Below, piece after piece: positions 29,954 to 42,856 of a stretch of DNA of 64,000 nt. The stretch comes from Dermanyssus gallinae (lineage: Eukaryota; Arthropoda; Arachnida; Mesostigmata; Dermanyssidae), in the NCBI GenBank assembly GCA_003439945.1, contig QVRM01004868.1, positions 301,001-365,000 on the forward strand, given 5' to 3'. Under the pieces are notes generated by a model. That model searched no databases. It saw only the letters and a list, made by a program, of their open reading frames with translations, and had not been told where the DNA came from. Made by a program: the position numbers and the translations under genes. Positions within the stretch are counted from its first letter, which is position 1. Each line of letters starts with the position of its first letter.

Positions 29954-31300
29954 TAGTCTGCCATTATCACCACAAGACCAACCACTGCAGGTCACTGCGC
30001 TCTTGCGTGTTGGTACTGTGTCTCTCATATGAACACGCGCAACAACAACAACAACCACAATAATAACAACAACAACAATAACAACAACAACAGAATCATA
30101 GACAGGTGTTGTCACCTGCCTGCCAGACTGGCACGGCGTGTCGGCAACGGCCGCTGACAACAATGAACGTGGCCGTGACCCGACCGAAGAAAGATGGCCG
30201 TAGACCATTCCGCACGTGCAATCGAACTCTGTCAAACAACCAGACAGCCTTGTGGGAAAAAGGCAGGAGAACGAACAGGAGAAGGAGGAGAAGGAGAAGG
30301 CGGCAGTGGAAGCGACGACAACAACGACAAGCGTCTCTGTATCTATCTCTATGCAACTAGCTGTCCTCAGCGTTAGTCGCTTGGCGCCACTAGAGCAGTG
30401 GAGGGGGGGGCAAGGTGGAAAAAATGATTATAATAATGATATGATGACATTTCTTTAACAGGAGTGTATTGGTATTCTGGTAATGCGGACAGATGTCACA
30501 ACGACTAATATGCGAATTGTATAATAATCATATTTTTTTCTCCTCTTTGAACAAGAGTTTCTTATTAATCACATGTACAGGTATCACAATTACTATATAC
30601 ATAGACTAAGCATTATATAGCGCATCTACAATCTTGCTTGTATTATTATTATTATTAGTATTGTTATTGGTTGAATGTCGGTGACCACTCGATAGTTGTT
30701 GCTGTTGCTGTTGTTGTTACTAGTGAAACAACTGTAAGTGGGGGTAGAGGGCGTAGTGTTATCGCAATAACTCTGATCTACGCAATGTGTTGCTTGTCAT
30801 AAAGTACACGCGTCATTGGCGATGTCACAATGGCAAAGATGACAAGGACGACAACAACAACAACAACAACGACGACGACAACAACAATAACAACAACAAC
30901 AACACTAGCGTAGATGAAGACGACAAACGACTACGAGCAGCCATCGCGAGTCACCTTATAAAGGTCCTTAAGGTTTCAGATTAGGCTTTCGCTAGACATA
31001 GCTGACTTAGAAGCCTACACGCGCTGTTGATGGGTGTGTCCGATTGCCGCGGTGATTCAGCAGATATTGATCATGCTCGTTGCATAATCGTGGCCTTATA
31101 AATATGATCATCACATTCATCTTATCAGTTGGCGTCGGCAACCGGCTATAGGGAACGACGTTGACGATCATTATGTAAATAGTACTACTAATTATATTAT
31201 GATTAGGATAATTATTATTGGGAGCAGGACGTTCTAGAGTTCGTTGATGAAGGATATTTTCTCTCAGGAAACGGGCTCTCTCTCTAACTGAATGTGTAGG
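28123..31300. other. no supportable gene; CAA/CAG and TA arrays
   Basis: G-run at 28151-28162; CTG at 28545-28567; a long CAA/CAG array at about 28690-28898 and another at 29020-29118, which produce poly-Leu, poly-Val, poly-Asn or poly-Gln frames; (TA)n at 29538-29561, 29579-29650 and 29922-29956; CAA at 30032-30092; ATT at 30640-30655; CAA/CGA at 30850-30904. Confidence 0.5.
28690..28898. repeat. long CAA/CAG array
   Basis: About 200 bp of CAA and CAG with scattered CGA, CAT and AAGACAG interruptions. Frames on both strands are homopolymer-like. Confidence 0.95.
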
Positions 31301-31309
31301 TATGATGTG

Positions 31310-31311
<2 letters not shown>

Positions 31312-31356
<45 letters not shown>
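31312..31356. repeat. (TA)n array
   Basis: Pure TA ending in 'tta' directly at the GGTCTACAAAA end of the neighbouring insert. Confidence 0.95.
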
Positions 31357-31357
<1 letters not shown>

Positions 31358-31630
31358 GTCTACAAAAAAGTGTTTTCGTTTTTTCCGTTTTTCACGAAAA
31401 ACTTTTTTGTGACCAAAAAGTCTCTTCGGTTTTCCCTTTTTTTTTCGAAAACACTTTTTTGAAGGCAAAAAAGTACTTTCGGTCTTCCCGTTTTTTTTCG
31501 AAAACACGTTTTTGATGACCAAACAGTATTTTCGTTTTTTCCCAGTTTTTTTTCCGAAAAAAACTTTTTTGGCGGCCAAAAAGTCTTTTCGTTTTTTCCG
31601 TTTTTTCCCAAAAAATTGTTTTGTAGACCC
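31357..31630. mobile_element. inverted-end insert built of about 54-bp T/A-rich tandem units
   Basis: Begins ggtctacaaaa and ends ttttgtagaccc, exact inverted ends of 11 bp, with (TA)n on the left and aatatatac on the right. Inside are five degenerate units of 52-57 bp, each of the form ccaaaaagt.ttttcg.ttttcc followed by tttttcgaaaa.ac.tttttgg. Read on the minus strand these give KKTGKK/FSKKNGK-like repeats in an open frame (31007-31579), which I take to be a by-product. A smaller insert with similar ends is at 13303-13375. Confidence 0.5.
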
Positions 31631-31639
31631 AATATATAC

Positions 31640-34600
31640 ATGCTAAACAGAGAGGCATCCTCAACCCTGTTTCCCGTCGGCTTGGTCAACATGTACCCAT
31701 ATATACATATATACCAATGTTAAAGGAGTTAGTTAGATTAGAGATTCAACCTGTTGTTGTTGTCGTTGTTGTTGTAGTTGTTGCTGTTGTCGTTGTTGTT
31801 GTTTTTGTTGTTGCTGTTGGTTTGTGGTATAAGCTAGACATAGCTGGTTTAGAAGTCTACGCTAAGCTTAGAACAACAGCTCACTATACTTGAAAAGCAC
31901 TTGTCGTTGCTGGGTAACAAACGGCATTTGGTTATCGTAACAGCAATAACTAAGTAGTCGCTGCTGCTGCAGAGATGCTGCTGTTGTTACAGTCGTTATT
32001 GTTGCATACCTACATACATATACTAGGCTAGAGTTGTACCCCCAAAACTGCTGGCACTCCAAAAGCCGCCCCTTTGTGTTCTCAGGGGGGGTCCGGTCCA
32101 CTTGCGTGCTCTTGATCCTCTCAATCGATCCTCCCGATTAGTCGAGTTTAGTCAGCAAGTGAGCGGCCGGCCGTACGAACGAACGAAAGGCAGGCAATTC
32201 GCCAAGGAGCAAGTGGCGATCCACTTACTTAATATCTCTATATCTCCACGAAGCCATTCGAGCAGTTATCATATCATGTTCCTACTCTAGTCGTTGTAGT
32301 AGTTGTAGAAGTGGTAGCAATTCGGGCCGGCGAGCGCTCCTGTCATAGGCCAACGCGTAACAGCCTACGTCACGCGGCGGGAGTGTATGTACGTATCTCT
32401 AGTAGCGGTAGCAGTAGTAATCGATAGAATAATCGTGCTAGTAATGCAGATGATAACAACGTGAATGGTATGCTTATTATTACTACTACTGGTCATCAAA
32501 GTAGTAATAGTAGACACAAACATCTAGTAGAAGCCTAGATTCTTCCCTAGTAGTAGTAGGAGTAGTAGCCGTGTGTTCCGTATTCATCCCGTCGTGCAGT
32601 AGATGCAGACACGAAGTTGGCCATTCGACATTCGACCGTAAGTGGCCAGCCAGCCGCGTGCTAAAGCAGCCCCACTCACTGGTAATTGTCATCGTCATCG
32701 TCGTCGGGGGCGGCCTCGGGGGCGTCGTCGGGCGGCGGCGTTGGCGTCGGGCGTCGACAAGCGGAGCTACACAAGGACGCCCGCCAAAAGTACGCCGAGG
32801 AGGGGGGGAGAGTACTGGAGCACGCTCGCACACACACACACACACACATGAAAGGGAGAAGTAAGTAGTACTACAGAGTACTGCGGACACGAGTACACGA
32901 GCACTGTATGATGCTGACGACGACGGAGACCGGGACGGCCGATCAAGGACACACATTGACGACAACACTGGCGTGATGACTGGTACGCTATCAGGGGGGG
33001 GTAAAGGAGATGGAGCACGCGCTATCATCAGCGTGTCAGCGTCGATGCCAACGGGTGCGTGAATGTCGAAGTCGTCGCCGTCATTGTTGTTGTTGTTGTT
33101 ATTGTTGCTGTAGTTGTTGTTGTTGCTAGAGTTGTTGTCGTTGTTGTTGCTGTCGTTGTTGTTGTGTTCGCTTGCCCCAGGTCGCTGATGCAGCCAGACA
33201 GAGAGACGCCACAGTGGCGGGTCATGTCACACCCGCCTCCGCCAATCGCCCCCACAGCTACTGTTCGTAGCGTCGTAACGATCGGCATTAGCTTTCGTGG
33301 TCAATGACGCCGATGCGACGATTGGTGACGGCTGGTGGTCAATCTAGTAGTAGTAGTTAGTAGTAGTAGTAATAGTAGTAGTTTAAGTAGTAGTGTACTC
33401 CTCCTTTTGCTGTCTTTTTGTTTGACTTGCTTCTCTATTTTCTCCTATCTTTCTCTATCTCCTATATCTCTCTATCATGTCCCTCTATAATCTCGCAGCT
33501 TTCTTTTCTTTGTTTCGTGTCGTTGGTTAAAGAGAAGCCCTTTCTAGCAGCAGCAGCAGTTGCCGAAAAATCCAGAACTAATCATATATGTGCGTAGGCT
33601 ATGCTCCAGATGGACATATCTATTTTTGGACTGTGTATATATATATATATATATATATTCAATTAGCAAAAACATATCTTAAAATAAAACAGTACCAAAA
33701 ATTGCCGACGTCTCTGACGAGGAAGACGGCGCGAACTTCGAGACAGACAGAGATTACGTCAAGCCGCATCACCTCCAACTACTTGTTGTCGCAGGTCTAT
33801 AGGAGGGAGGACAGATCGGATGCGCGCGCTCTGTCACGCCGTGCACACGTTCTCAACGCTGCGACGTCACCACGACGGCAGGCGGCGTTAACGCCGGCTA
33901 TAGCAGCCGCAGCAGCAGCGGCAGCAGAAGCAACGGAACTTAACGCAATGCTTCGCGTGCGGGGGCATAAATATCGATATCGGTATCGTTGCCGTTTACG
34001 CTAATCGTACGTCACGACCGTTCGGCGGTCGTAGTAATAACGGTCATGATGACGCATAACTATATCGCGTGTATACGCGTGGTCAGTGACAAAACACATA
34101 TAAATATATATATATACATATATATATATATATGTGTATGTTTATATATATATATATATATATAGAGAAAGAGAGAGTGTAGGGCGGGGGGGGGGGGCGA
34201 TAGGTAAACTTGGAAGAGAGCTTGGGGGCCTCCTGCGAAAGAGATTTCCCTGTCGAGATCGGTGGGCAGCTGAACTTCAATCTTAGCCGATCAATCAACA
34301 GTTAGGCACGATCCCGCTTGGATTGCATTGATGTTACCGTTTCGCGCGTACTTAGGATCCTACGCCGTACGTTAAGACCACTCGTGGTAAGAGAGAGAGA
34401 GAGAAACTGTAATGCTTGATTGTCGGTCTCTCCCTCGATCTCTAAACGTCTCTAATTAACAATCTCTCTCATCCAGCACTCACTGTTGTTCTGGTACTGG
34501 TGCTGAAGATCAGAGCCAGCGCTACCGGTGGTCCTCACTACGACATTTCTCACTCATACGATCGCATGTCAATGTGATGTCGATTGCTGGTAATGATGGT

Positions 34601-34897
34601 GGCGGTGGGGTTGGTGGGGTGATTTGACGATGATGAGGGTTCTGACCATGACGATGATAGTGATAGACATCATGGCTTGAGTGATACTTTCGCTTTCATA
34701 CGTTTTCATCGCCGGCCTATCGCTTGCCGTCGATCGCGTTCGTCGTCCGTCAAGGTCCTAAAACTCCTTCTTTGCCTCATATCTCGATGCTAACTGGGCA
34801 CAAACGTTATCAGTGGAGACCACTAATGATGCTCGTTCGCTGCTCGGTCCACTTGTGGTCAATCTGTCTCTCTACCTCGCTTTCCTTACTTTATCCC

Positions 34898-34945
<48 letters not shown>

Positions 34946-35269
34946 TGACTATAGCAGTTTTCTGAATCTGAAAAATCCTCGGCAGAGTTTGACGAGAGCG
35001 GTTAAAGCACTCTACTACTGCTACTACCTGTGCTGCTACTACCAAGTAGGACTAAACGGTTGCGAACTCAGTACAGGCTCAGTACGACACAACTGGCGAT
35101 TTCCCTTCAATCGATCCTACTTGTGAACGAAGCCATACCAGTCGGCTGACCACATAGATGCTGCCTAGTCATTTCGCTTCTACGGCGGATTCTGATGTTG
35201 CTGTCGATGTATGTATGACGTCTCGGCGCCGACGACGCCGACGACATCAACAACAACAACAACGACAAC

Positions 35270-35300
<31 letters not shown>

Positions 35301-35506
35301 GCAGCGACGACAACAGCCGTGAGCTATCAAAGATGCAACGAGTTGTAACACGGCAGAACGGACGCTGTTTGTGTGCAACAACATCAACAATGTTCAACAA
35401 CCATTCGTCAATTTCGAGTGGATGATGGGAATGATAAGCTCCACGGGCATTGTAAACAACATAGATTACGCCTGTACTCTACTTTTGGCCTACATATATA
35501 AATAAA

Positions 35507-35577
<71 letters not shown>

Positions 35578-36000
35578 GAACCAACAATTTGTTTACAAAT
35601 TTTGCCTCAACAGCATCACGACAAAAGGACAACAGATCTCTCTAATACTGTCGACGGTGAATCATGGTGTGCCCGTCTGGGTGATTTTATTGCGATTGTT
35701 GCTGTTGTTATGGTTCAAAAAGTTACAACCATATTGAACGTCTACACAACGGAAAAACAGCAGTGAGAACTATACAAAAAAAAGGTCTATACAACGGAAA
35801 AACAGCAATGAGAACTTTCTACTTTTCCACATGGAACGCTCTCCCCCTCCCCCGTTCTCTGTCTCTCTTGCACATACACACACGCGACCATTTAATGAGC
35901 TCACCTAACAATGCTTAGCGCTGCTCTCAATCGGCTGTTATTATCTTTATAATATATATATATATATAGAGTTATAAGCAAATCAATTGATCACCGACCC
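31640..36000. other. no supportable gene; TTG, TA, CA repeats
   Basis: TTG array 31750-31828; (GTA)n and (CTA)n tracts at 32405-32570; (CA)n 32829-32848; TTG 33082-33172; (TAG)n 33342-33390; (TA)n 33637-33659, 34104-34166 and 34902-34943; G-run 34186-34199; CAA 35247-35303; (TA)n(GA)n 35515-35574; a 33-bp direct repeat (acaacggaaaaacagca.tga) at about 35745-35775 and 35787-35817. Confidence 0.5.
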
Positions 36001-36007
36001 TTAAAGA

Positions 36008-36137
36008 ATGACGACTATCCTCACTTGTAATAGGTCATTGGTGGTTTCTAGTTTATCCACACAGGCCTGGATAGTAGACCGAATTACGGATTAAAGGTTT
36101 GCGTCGCCAACTCTATAATTTTCCACTTTGGGGAATT

Positions 36138-36178
<41 letters not shown>

Positions 36179-36309
36179 GCGTGTACCAAGAGTACGATCA
36201 TAGAATCAATGACACAAAACGGTAATCCGTAATTCAGCCTACTATCCGGGCTTTTGTGGATATATAGCAGATACCACCAATGACCAGCACAGGTTAGGCC
36301 AGTCGTCAT
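36008..36309. mobile_element. 300-bp inverted repeat around a (TA)n array (MITE-like)
   Basis: Arms at 36008-36105 and 36211-36309 are about 80% reverse-complementary (for example aatgacgact/agtcgtcat at the ends, ggtcattggtggt/accaccaatgacc, gaattacggatta/taatccgtaattc). Between the arms lies (TA)n at 36140-36177. No coding frame. The divergence of the arms suggests an old insertion or inverted duplication. Confidence 0.65.
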
Positions 36310-36463
36310 CCATGAAGACATATGAAATTAACATTTAAATTCATGTTAATAAAAAAACACGTATTATATACATTGTTTCTATATGCACTCGCAGGCACAT
36401 ATACAGCTCTATATTCAAGTTGGGATTTAAAGTGATATAGAGGGTTGCATGGTAAGGCACCAT

Positions 36464-36652
36464 CTCTTTTCCTATAGAGACGTCTGTGCTCCCCGTTTTT
36501 TTGTTATGGTCGATTATAATTTACTCTGACATTCATCTTGTCTAAACTGGAAACCATGAAAACCAATTTTATGTGTGGCCGGTCCAGGTGTTGAACCCAC
36601 GACCTCCCAAATGCAAGGCAATGGCTTTGCCACTAAACCACCTTACTTGGTT
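36464..36652 (-). mobile_element. tRNA-derived SINE, copy 1
   Basis: Minus strand carries a tRNA-like head: A-box tttagtggcaaagcc (36628-36642) and B-box gtgggttcaac (near 36590). After the head comes the shared body catggtttccagtttagaca and an A-rich 3' part. A second copy with the same body is at 58880-59083 on the plus strand. The head (ttgcatt anticodon-loop region, TGC in the right place) looks most like tRNA-Ala, but that is an inference. Confidence 0.75.
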
Positions 36653-36668
36653 ACTTAAATGTAAATAT

Positions 36669-36672
<4 letters not shown>

Positions 36673-36751
<79 letters not shown>
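36673..36751. repeat. 78-bp (TA)n array
   Basis: Uninterrupted TA dinucleotides directly next to the tRNA-like end of SINE copy 1. Confidence 0.95.
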
Positions 36752-36757
<6 letters not shown>

Positions 36758-36759
36758 AC

Positions 36760-39700
36760 ATTTCTACAGTACGAAACAATTCTGTATAAAACCGCTCTGC
36801 GGTATTATACAGTGCTGTTTCGTATCTGTTTGACGTGATCGTGTTTTACTGAGAACCGACTACTAGATACATCATGCGTAAATGAGCAGCGCCCACACTG
36901 AGCATGAAATGCCTCCACCTCCGACGGTCTAACCACATCTATATATTGTAGTGTTTACTCAAAGCAGAACGAACAATCAAAAGAAAGATTTCTTCATTGA
37001 GTAAGGTTAACGGTTGACGGTATGACAGCTGATTTAAGTTAACCTGCAATCTTCTTCTTAGACTAGAAGGAGTAGCAAACTTAGTAACAACAAAAACCTT
37101 GTAGCAGCAAAACGAAGCTAGGCGTACGTAAACTTACGGAAAAAGTCGGAAAACTTCATCGTGTCGGTTGGTCGTTGGAGCTGGTCGTCGTTGAGCAAAC
37201 GCGAAGTTTTCACACACACAGACAGGACACTCCGTGGGGTAGTGACGGGAGGGGGTTGGATATCACTTTGTCGGACAGGATCTTCTAGTACACACAAGAC
37301 ACATGAGTGGACGCGTAAGCTCCGGCCGGGCGCGACGAAGGAATAGCTGTACCACCATAGAGTAAGCCGTAAGTGGTGAAGCCGTGCGCGAGCGATAATT
37401 GTTCACTAACTGCTAGTCGTATAAACAAACACGATTATTAACCAACCGTTTCTTCAGGAGACAATAAAGCCTAAGACTCAAGCTGAGCCACTACGCTTGT
37501 CTTCTGCTCTCTAGCATGCGTGCGGCATGTGTGACGTGGTGGCTCTGCTCTATATAGCTACTTCCACTAACTAATTAACTGGTCTCGAGAGTCTGCTCGA
37601 GAGCTTGCACACAGAGGTGACATCACGTACTACAGACTTGGACAACGTACACACGCTGATGATACACGCGAAATCACGGGCCGAAAAGCCGACTGATTGA
37701 TACACAGAAACACACACGATCGGTCGGACGGACGGACGGAGATACTCTGATCGAGGTAAGCCGAACGTGCGATGTATAGCAGCTGTTCACACACGTTATG
37801 GCGATCCCTGGGTCTTGGTGGTAATGACCGTACGGAGTGCGGGAGCCACAACAAATTGTTGGAAACAGCAACAACAACAGCAACAGCAGCAGCAGAAGCG
37901 ACAACACCAGCGTCGGTAACAGCAGCAACAGCTGTGCTTGTCGTCGTCGTCGTCGTTGTTGTTGTTACTGCGATTCCTGTTGCGTATCTTATTCCTGTTG
38001 TGTATCTTGCTGTTGTTGTTGTTGTTGCTATTGTTGTTACTGCTGTATCTCGTAGTAGTGCTACTAACGGACTACGGCGTTTCCTGTCCTGCTACCTCCG
38101 TCTGTCTGGCCGGACGTTTGATGACCGACGGTCCTTTGAGACGGTGTCAGCACGTACAGACACAACTGACTGGTAGACTCCTCCACTGCAGCAGCAGTGC
38201 TGTAGCGCGTGGCCAATCGTGACCGTCGCGGAGGAGGCCCGAGGACAAAACAGCAACAACTGTCGATCGTGCGTTCTCGTCGGCGTTCTCGGCTGCTGTC
38301 TCTCTGTCTGTCTGTCTCTCTCTTGCAACGCTGTGCAACCCGATGCAACTAGTAGTAGTAGTAATAGTAGTAGTAGTGGTGGTGGTGGTGATGATGGTAG
38401 TAATGAGCTTTGCACCGAACGCAATGCGGCAGCTTCTCGTGCAACGAATTGCGCGAGCTGCCAATGCCGTTGTCCACACGATGGTGGCGATCAAGGCGGA
38501 CAACGACAACCTTTGCCGACACAACAACAAAAACAACGACCACTGCAGACACAACAACAATAACAACAACTAGCCGAATCACACCAGCTGTATGATGATG
38601 ACAATGATGGTAATGATGGCGATGGTGAGCCGCTCGTGCCAAGTCGTGCTCGAAATAGCGATCAGGTTTCCGCGCCCGGTGAAACAGCAGCGGCACCACC
38701 ACCAGCTGCAGCAGCAGAGCGACAAAGAACTGACTCCGTATAGAAACGAAAGGATGACACCGCGTCGAACGCGCGGGAGGATTAAGCGTCCTGGATTCCG
38801 CTCGCTGACGTAGAGTTACTGACGAGCATCAAAAGCATCTCCTCCACCATCTCAACAGTGCCTTCGCTGCCGTCACCACCACGTTCTCTGTTACCGCCAA
38901 CAGCAGCAGCAGCAGCAACAACAACATCAACAGTCCAACAATTCCAACAGCCACTACTACCACAACAACAACACCAACGACAACTACAACAATAACACCA
39001 ACGACAACAACAATAGCACCAACGACAACAACAATAACGATAACGATTCCAGCATCAGCAGCCACAACGATAGTGGAAGCGGCGGTGGTTTCTGGCTATG
39101 GTTGGCAATGCGCGCGCGCGCGATCGTGGTGGGTCGCACCAGATTTAACCGGTCAAATCCGTCATGCCGTTATGGTGGTATCACGATAGACGCTGGCGGT
39201 TGCAGCGGAGGCGGCGGCGGGGTCGTCAACGCCACCCTTCTCTGTCTGGCCTCCTAGCTGTCCGAGAGGGAGGTTGGTTGGCTGGTTGACTTGATTGACG
39301 TATACAGTTAGCGTTGCCTGCACAGATCAATGCACACAATGCACACTCACAGACAGAGAGCGCGAACGAGAGCGACGGTAGAGAGCGCGAATGAGAGCGA
39401 GGATAGAGAGCGTGGGCGAGAGAGAGAGAGAGAGATACACGTCAGCTGGAGTTGTGGCACTTCTAGTTCCACTGCCGATTATAGAGTGTCTCTACTACGA
39501 TTAGTACGTCCAACTGTGTGTTGCGTGCAAGCGTACAATACACCGCAAACGGAAACTAGGTGACGAAACAAGCGCTCCGTTCCTCTGCTGGGGTTTTTTT
39601 TCGTCCTCTGCTAGGTGGGTCCCTCTACTGCGGCGGAGGTGGCGGCAACGTTGTTGAACAGCAAAACGTTGTGTGACTTTTTTTTGTCTCTTTGTCTTGT

Positions 39701-41795
39701 TCTTCTTCTCTTTCTTCTTTTTCTTCTACGTGCTGCTGCAGCTTTTCGCTTCGTGCTGCAGGAACGAGATGAAATGAAGATGAAAAACTACACGACGCTT
39801 GCTAGCTCATGCTAGACAGCCAGTAGCAGCCACCACCAGCAGTAACAGCAGTGTTTGCGTGGTGACTTGGCACACGTCTTGACACACGTCCTGTACGTCC
39901 TGGACGCACCGCCGCCTGCGCGAACGCCAGCCAACACACACGCGAGTCACACAACAATCACAGCAGCAGCAGCACAGGCATCAACGACGGCAACACCAAC
40001 ACTGACGCTAATGAGGGCTGTTTCATTGCATTTAAACGCCAACAGAAGAACAAAGCAGGTTTCTAACCGAGCGAGGCCGGCCAATACAGAGAGTGAGAGG
40101 GTGGGTGAAGAAAGAGAGAGCGAGAGAGAGAGCGCGCCCGGGGCAGGAAGGGAGCTGGCTAGAAAACAACAACACCACCGCAGCAGCTGGAAGAGCTGGC
40201 ATCTGATTGAACCGCTAACTGATTGAACAGACGGACGCCTAGCCGATTGACGCTTACTGAGTCTGGACGGCTCGACGGACGACTGACGACTGTATGATGA
40301 TGTTAAGTGAGTACTACGTGTATATGTATATATATATGAATATATACAAAGCAAACCTGGCCGCCGCCGCCGCTGCTGCTGCTGTCATAACCCCAGCAAA
40401 TGCTCGAGTTGACGCTCCTGCTGCCGATGCCGTCGCTGCCCATACCGGTGATGTCCCGCCTCTGACCCCGAACGACGCCCCAGCCCGGCTACGCTATATG
40501 GCTGATAATACCGCTTCCGCTGCCTCTAGTTGTGAACTCCTTTGGAAGACCGGCGTGCGTGGGGGGAACGGAGGCGTCGGTGGTGGCGGAGGCTGCTGTA
40601 GCGGTCATATGTACACAGAACGCGGTGGTGGCGATAATGGTGGTGATGGTGGTGGTACCGACTGCAAAACATGCGGCCATAGCTCAGCCTGCTTAATCTG
40701 GTGTTGCTGTTGCTACTATGCAGATGATGCTGTAGTGACCACAGCACGGCTGCTGTTCGGATAACCGGATCACTGTGATCACTTTGTTATGATCAGCTTG
40801 CTATGATCTGATATGATTAATAATAAGCCGTAGTCGATGATGATGGTAATCAGGATGATGATGATGATATCGCTAATGCGATCGTTAATGACTACTACAA
40901 TGACTACTTGATAACTGTGACCGCTTCTACTACTACTACTGCGACTACACACGATGACGACAACGACGACGACAATGATGATAGCAACATCTAAAGAGAG
41001 CCGATATGCAACCAGAGGCAACGCAATGCGCCCGTGTTTTGCTCGCTGGCAAATCGCTGCACTCGGCCAGCCATAGCTGAACTTTTTGCTGTGGATTTAA
41101 TTCGCGGCATACAATTGTTAGGACCGGTGGTACAACATAACAACGCCTATTACTGCGGCTGCTGCTACTACTATTACTACTATCAGTAATACGCTAGTGC
41201 TATGATAGCAACAACAACTGCAAAAACAACAACAACAACAATAACAACAGCTACAACAACAACTACTACTACAGCTACAACAACAACAGCCGTCACTTAG
41301 CTAAAACCCCACTTGCCACTTCTACTCGCAACTACTATAGTTGTTGCTGTTGATATCATTTTCGTTGTTATCGCCACAACATTTGCGTTCTCCTCGCCGT
41401 CGTCGTCGTCATCGTTGTTGTTGTTGTTGTTGCGGTTGTTGTTAAGATTGTTGTTGTTGTTATTGTTGTTGCTGTTGTTGTTAAGTTTGTTGTTGTTATT
41501 GCAACTGCGGTCGCTACGATACGATTTCTACGCGGCGCGTCCACAAAGGCTCATTCACTTTTCCTGGTTACTGTTCATCTTGCAAGATTCTCGGTTTTCT
41601 CCTTCTTCTCATCCGATTGCTCCTCTCGGATTCAAGAGAAGTGTCAACGCCACACCTACTACTACTACTACTACTACTTCTAATCTAGTTATCGTTCGAT
41701 CTCGAATCGACGCGAATCGTCAAGTTGTCTCGGTCACATTCCATGACCCTTTTGGAGCCAATATCAGTCATCCTCTCCCTCGATCTATCAATGAA

Positions 41796-41860
<65 letters not shown>

Positions 41861-42580
41861 CTATGAATCTGTCTATCTATATCGCGCAGTTTATCGTGCG
41901 TTTCGCGATCTCTTTGCCGTCCGTTTGTATTCTTGCGACATCTGTCTGTCTGTTCACTGAACCCGCTCCCTCTTCCTGTTCCTTCCTGCCAGCCACCGCC
42001 TCACGCCCCCCTCTGTGCAAACATTCTCTTTCCACGCATTCAAGGAATGCACACTCGCAGAGACCACACAGCGCTTGGTGCTTGTCTCACTCGACACATA
42101 CACACTCAGGACGACACATTGAACAGACAGACACTCTCTTCGTTCAAGATTCTTCAATGTTCAGAACGAGGTTTATTCGCGGAAGCATGCATCTTACAAC
42201 GCAGGAAAAACAATCGTAAATAAACTGAAAATGTCTACATTGAGAACGTAAGTTCACAACGAACACACAATTCGATTGTGAATTTTAACCTGCCTAATCA
42301 TCTAATCATCAGCAGGTTAACTCTAACAGGATTGCAACAAAGCACAAGATGGGCTATAAGTATATATTTTATATATATTTACAGACAGGGTGATCGGATT
42401 TAATTTCCTGAAACTATGGGGGTAGGGGGGGTCAAGCTTGGTGAGAAAAACATTTTTGCCAATGGTAAGAAGGAGTGCAAATGCTTCGTATTGGAGTGAG
42501 ATGATTTTTAATGAACTTTCTTAAATTATGATTTACAGAGTGGCTGTTCCGACATACATTTGTAAAATGCAATGCACAAT
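36760..42580. other. no supportable gene; dense trinucleotide repeats
   Basis: CAA/CAG 37863-37932, TTG 37935-38048, (TAG)n/(GGT)n 38350-38400, CAA 38515-38572, CAG/CAA 38900-39060, (CG)n 39111-39122, (GA)n 39418-39434, (GCC)n/(GCT)n 40360-40385, CAA 41212-41290, TTG 41410-41500, (ACT)n 41656-41680, (TA)n 41798-41856. GC is higher than around it. The density of CNG repeats and CG dinucleotides could mark a promoter or 5' untranslated region of a gene outside my recognition. A 156-codon A/G/C-rich frame at 40294-40764 has no known domain. Confidence 0.45.
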
Positions 42581-42602
42581 TGTGAGAGAACGCATTCCTT
42601 AA

Positions 42603-42856
42603 TAGTTCGCAACATTATAATTTTACTTTTGCATATTCGAACCTTCACACGCCGGCTCTCAAAAATGTTCCATTACGCGTGCACAACCAATACGGTCAGA
42701 CAAATGTACACCTCCCGTGAATCATTTTGGTACCAAGCTAACGTCCGTGGTTCCAAAGTAACTCAAATCTCCCGAGGGCCATATCGGATGTGATTGCATA
42801 CATAAAGCTACTATGATCGCTTGCTTTGTCAATCAAGTCACTCGTCAGCCGCTTTA
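42603..42856 (+). repeat. left terminal inverted repeat of mariner-like element
   Basis: About 250 bp, from tagttcgcaacattataatt to gtcactcgtcagcc, matching the reverse complement of 44596-44857 over its length with scattered differences (for example ttactttttgca, taactcaaatctcccga, tttgtcaat.aagtcactcgtca). Confidence 0.8.

Noticed and set aside
31007..31692. Lys-rich 190-codon and 110-codon minus-strand frames
   Set aside because: They are the T-rich tandem repeat and the adjoining TA array read through; all three frames stay open because the units lack stops.
40294..40764. 156-codon Ala/Gly/Cys-rich protein
   Set aside because: Starts in a TA/GCC repeat and has GGT-type low complexity; no domain. 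Left as unsupported.
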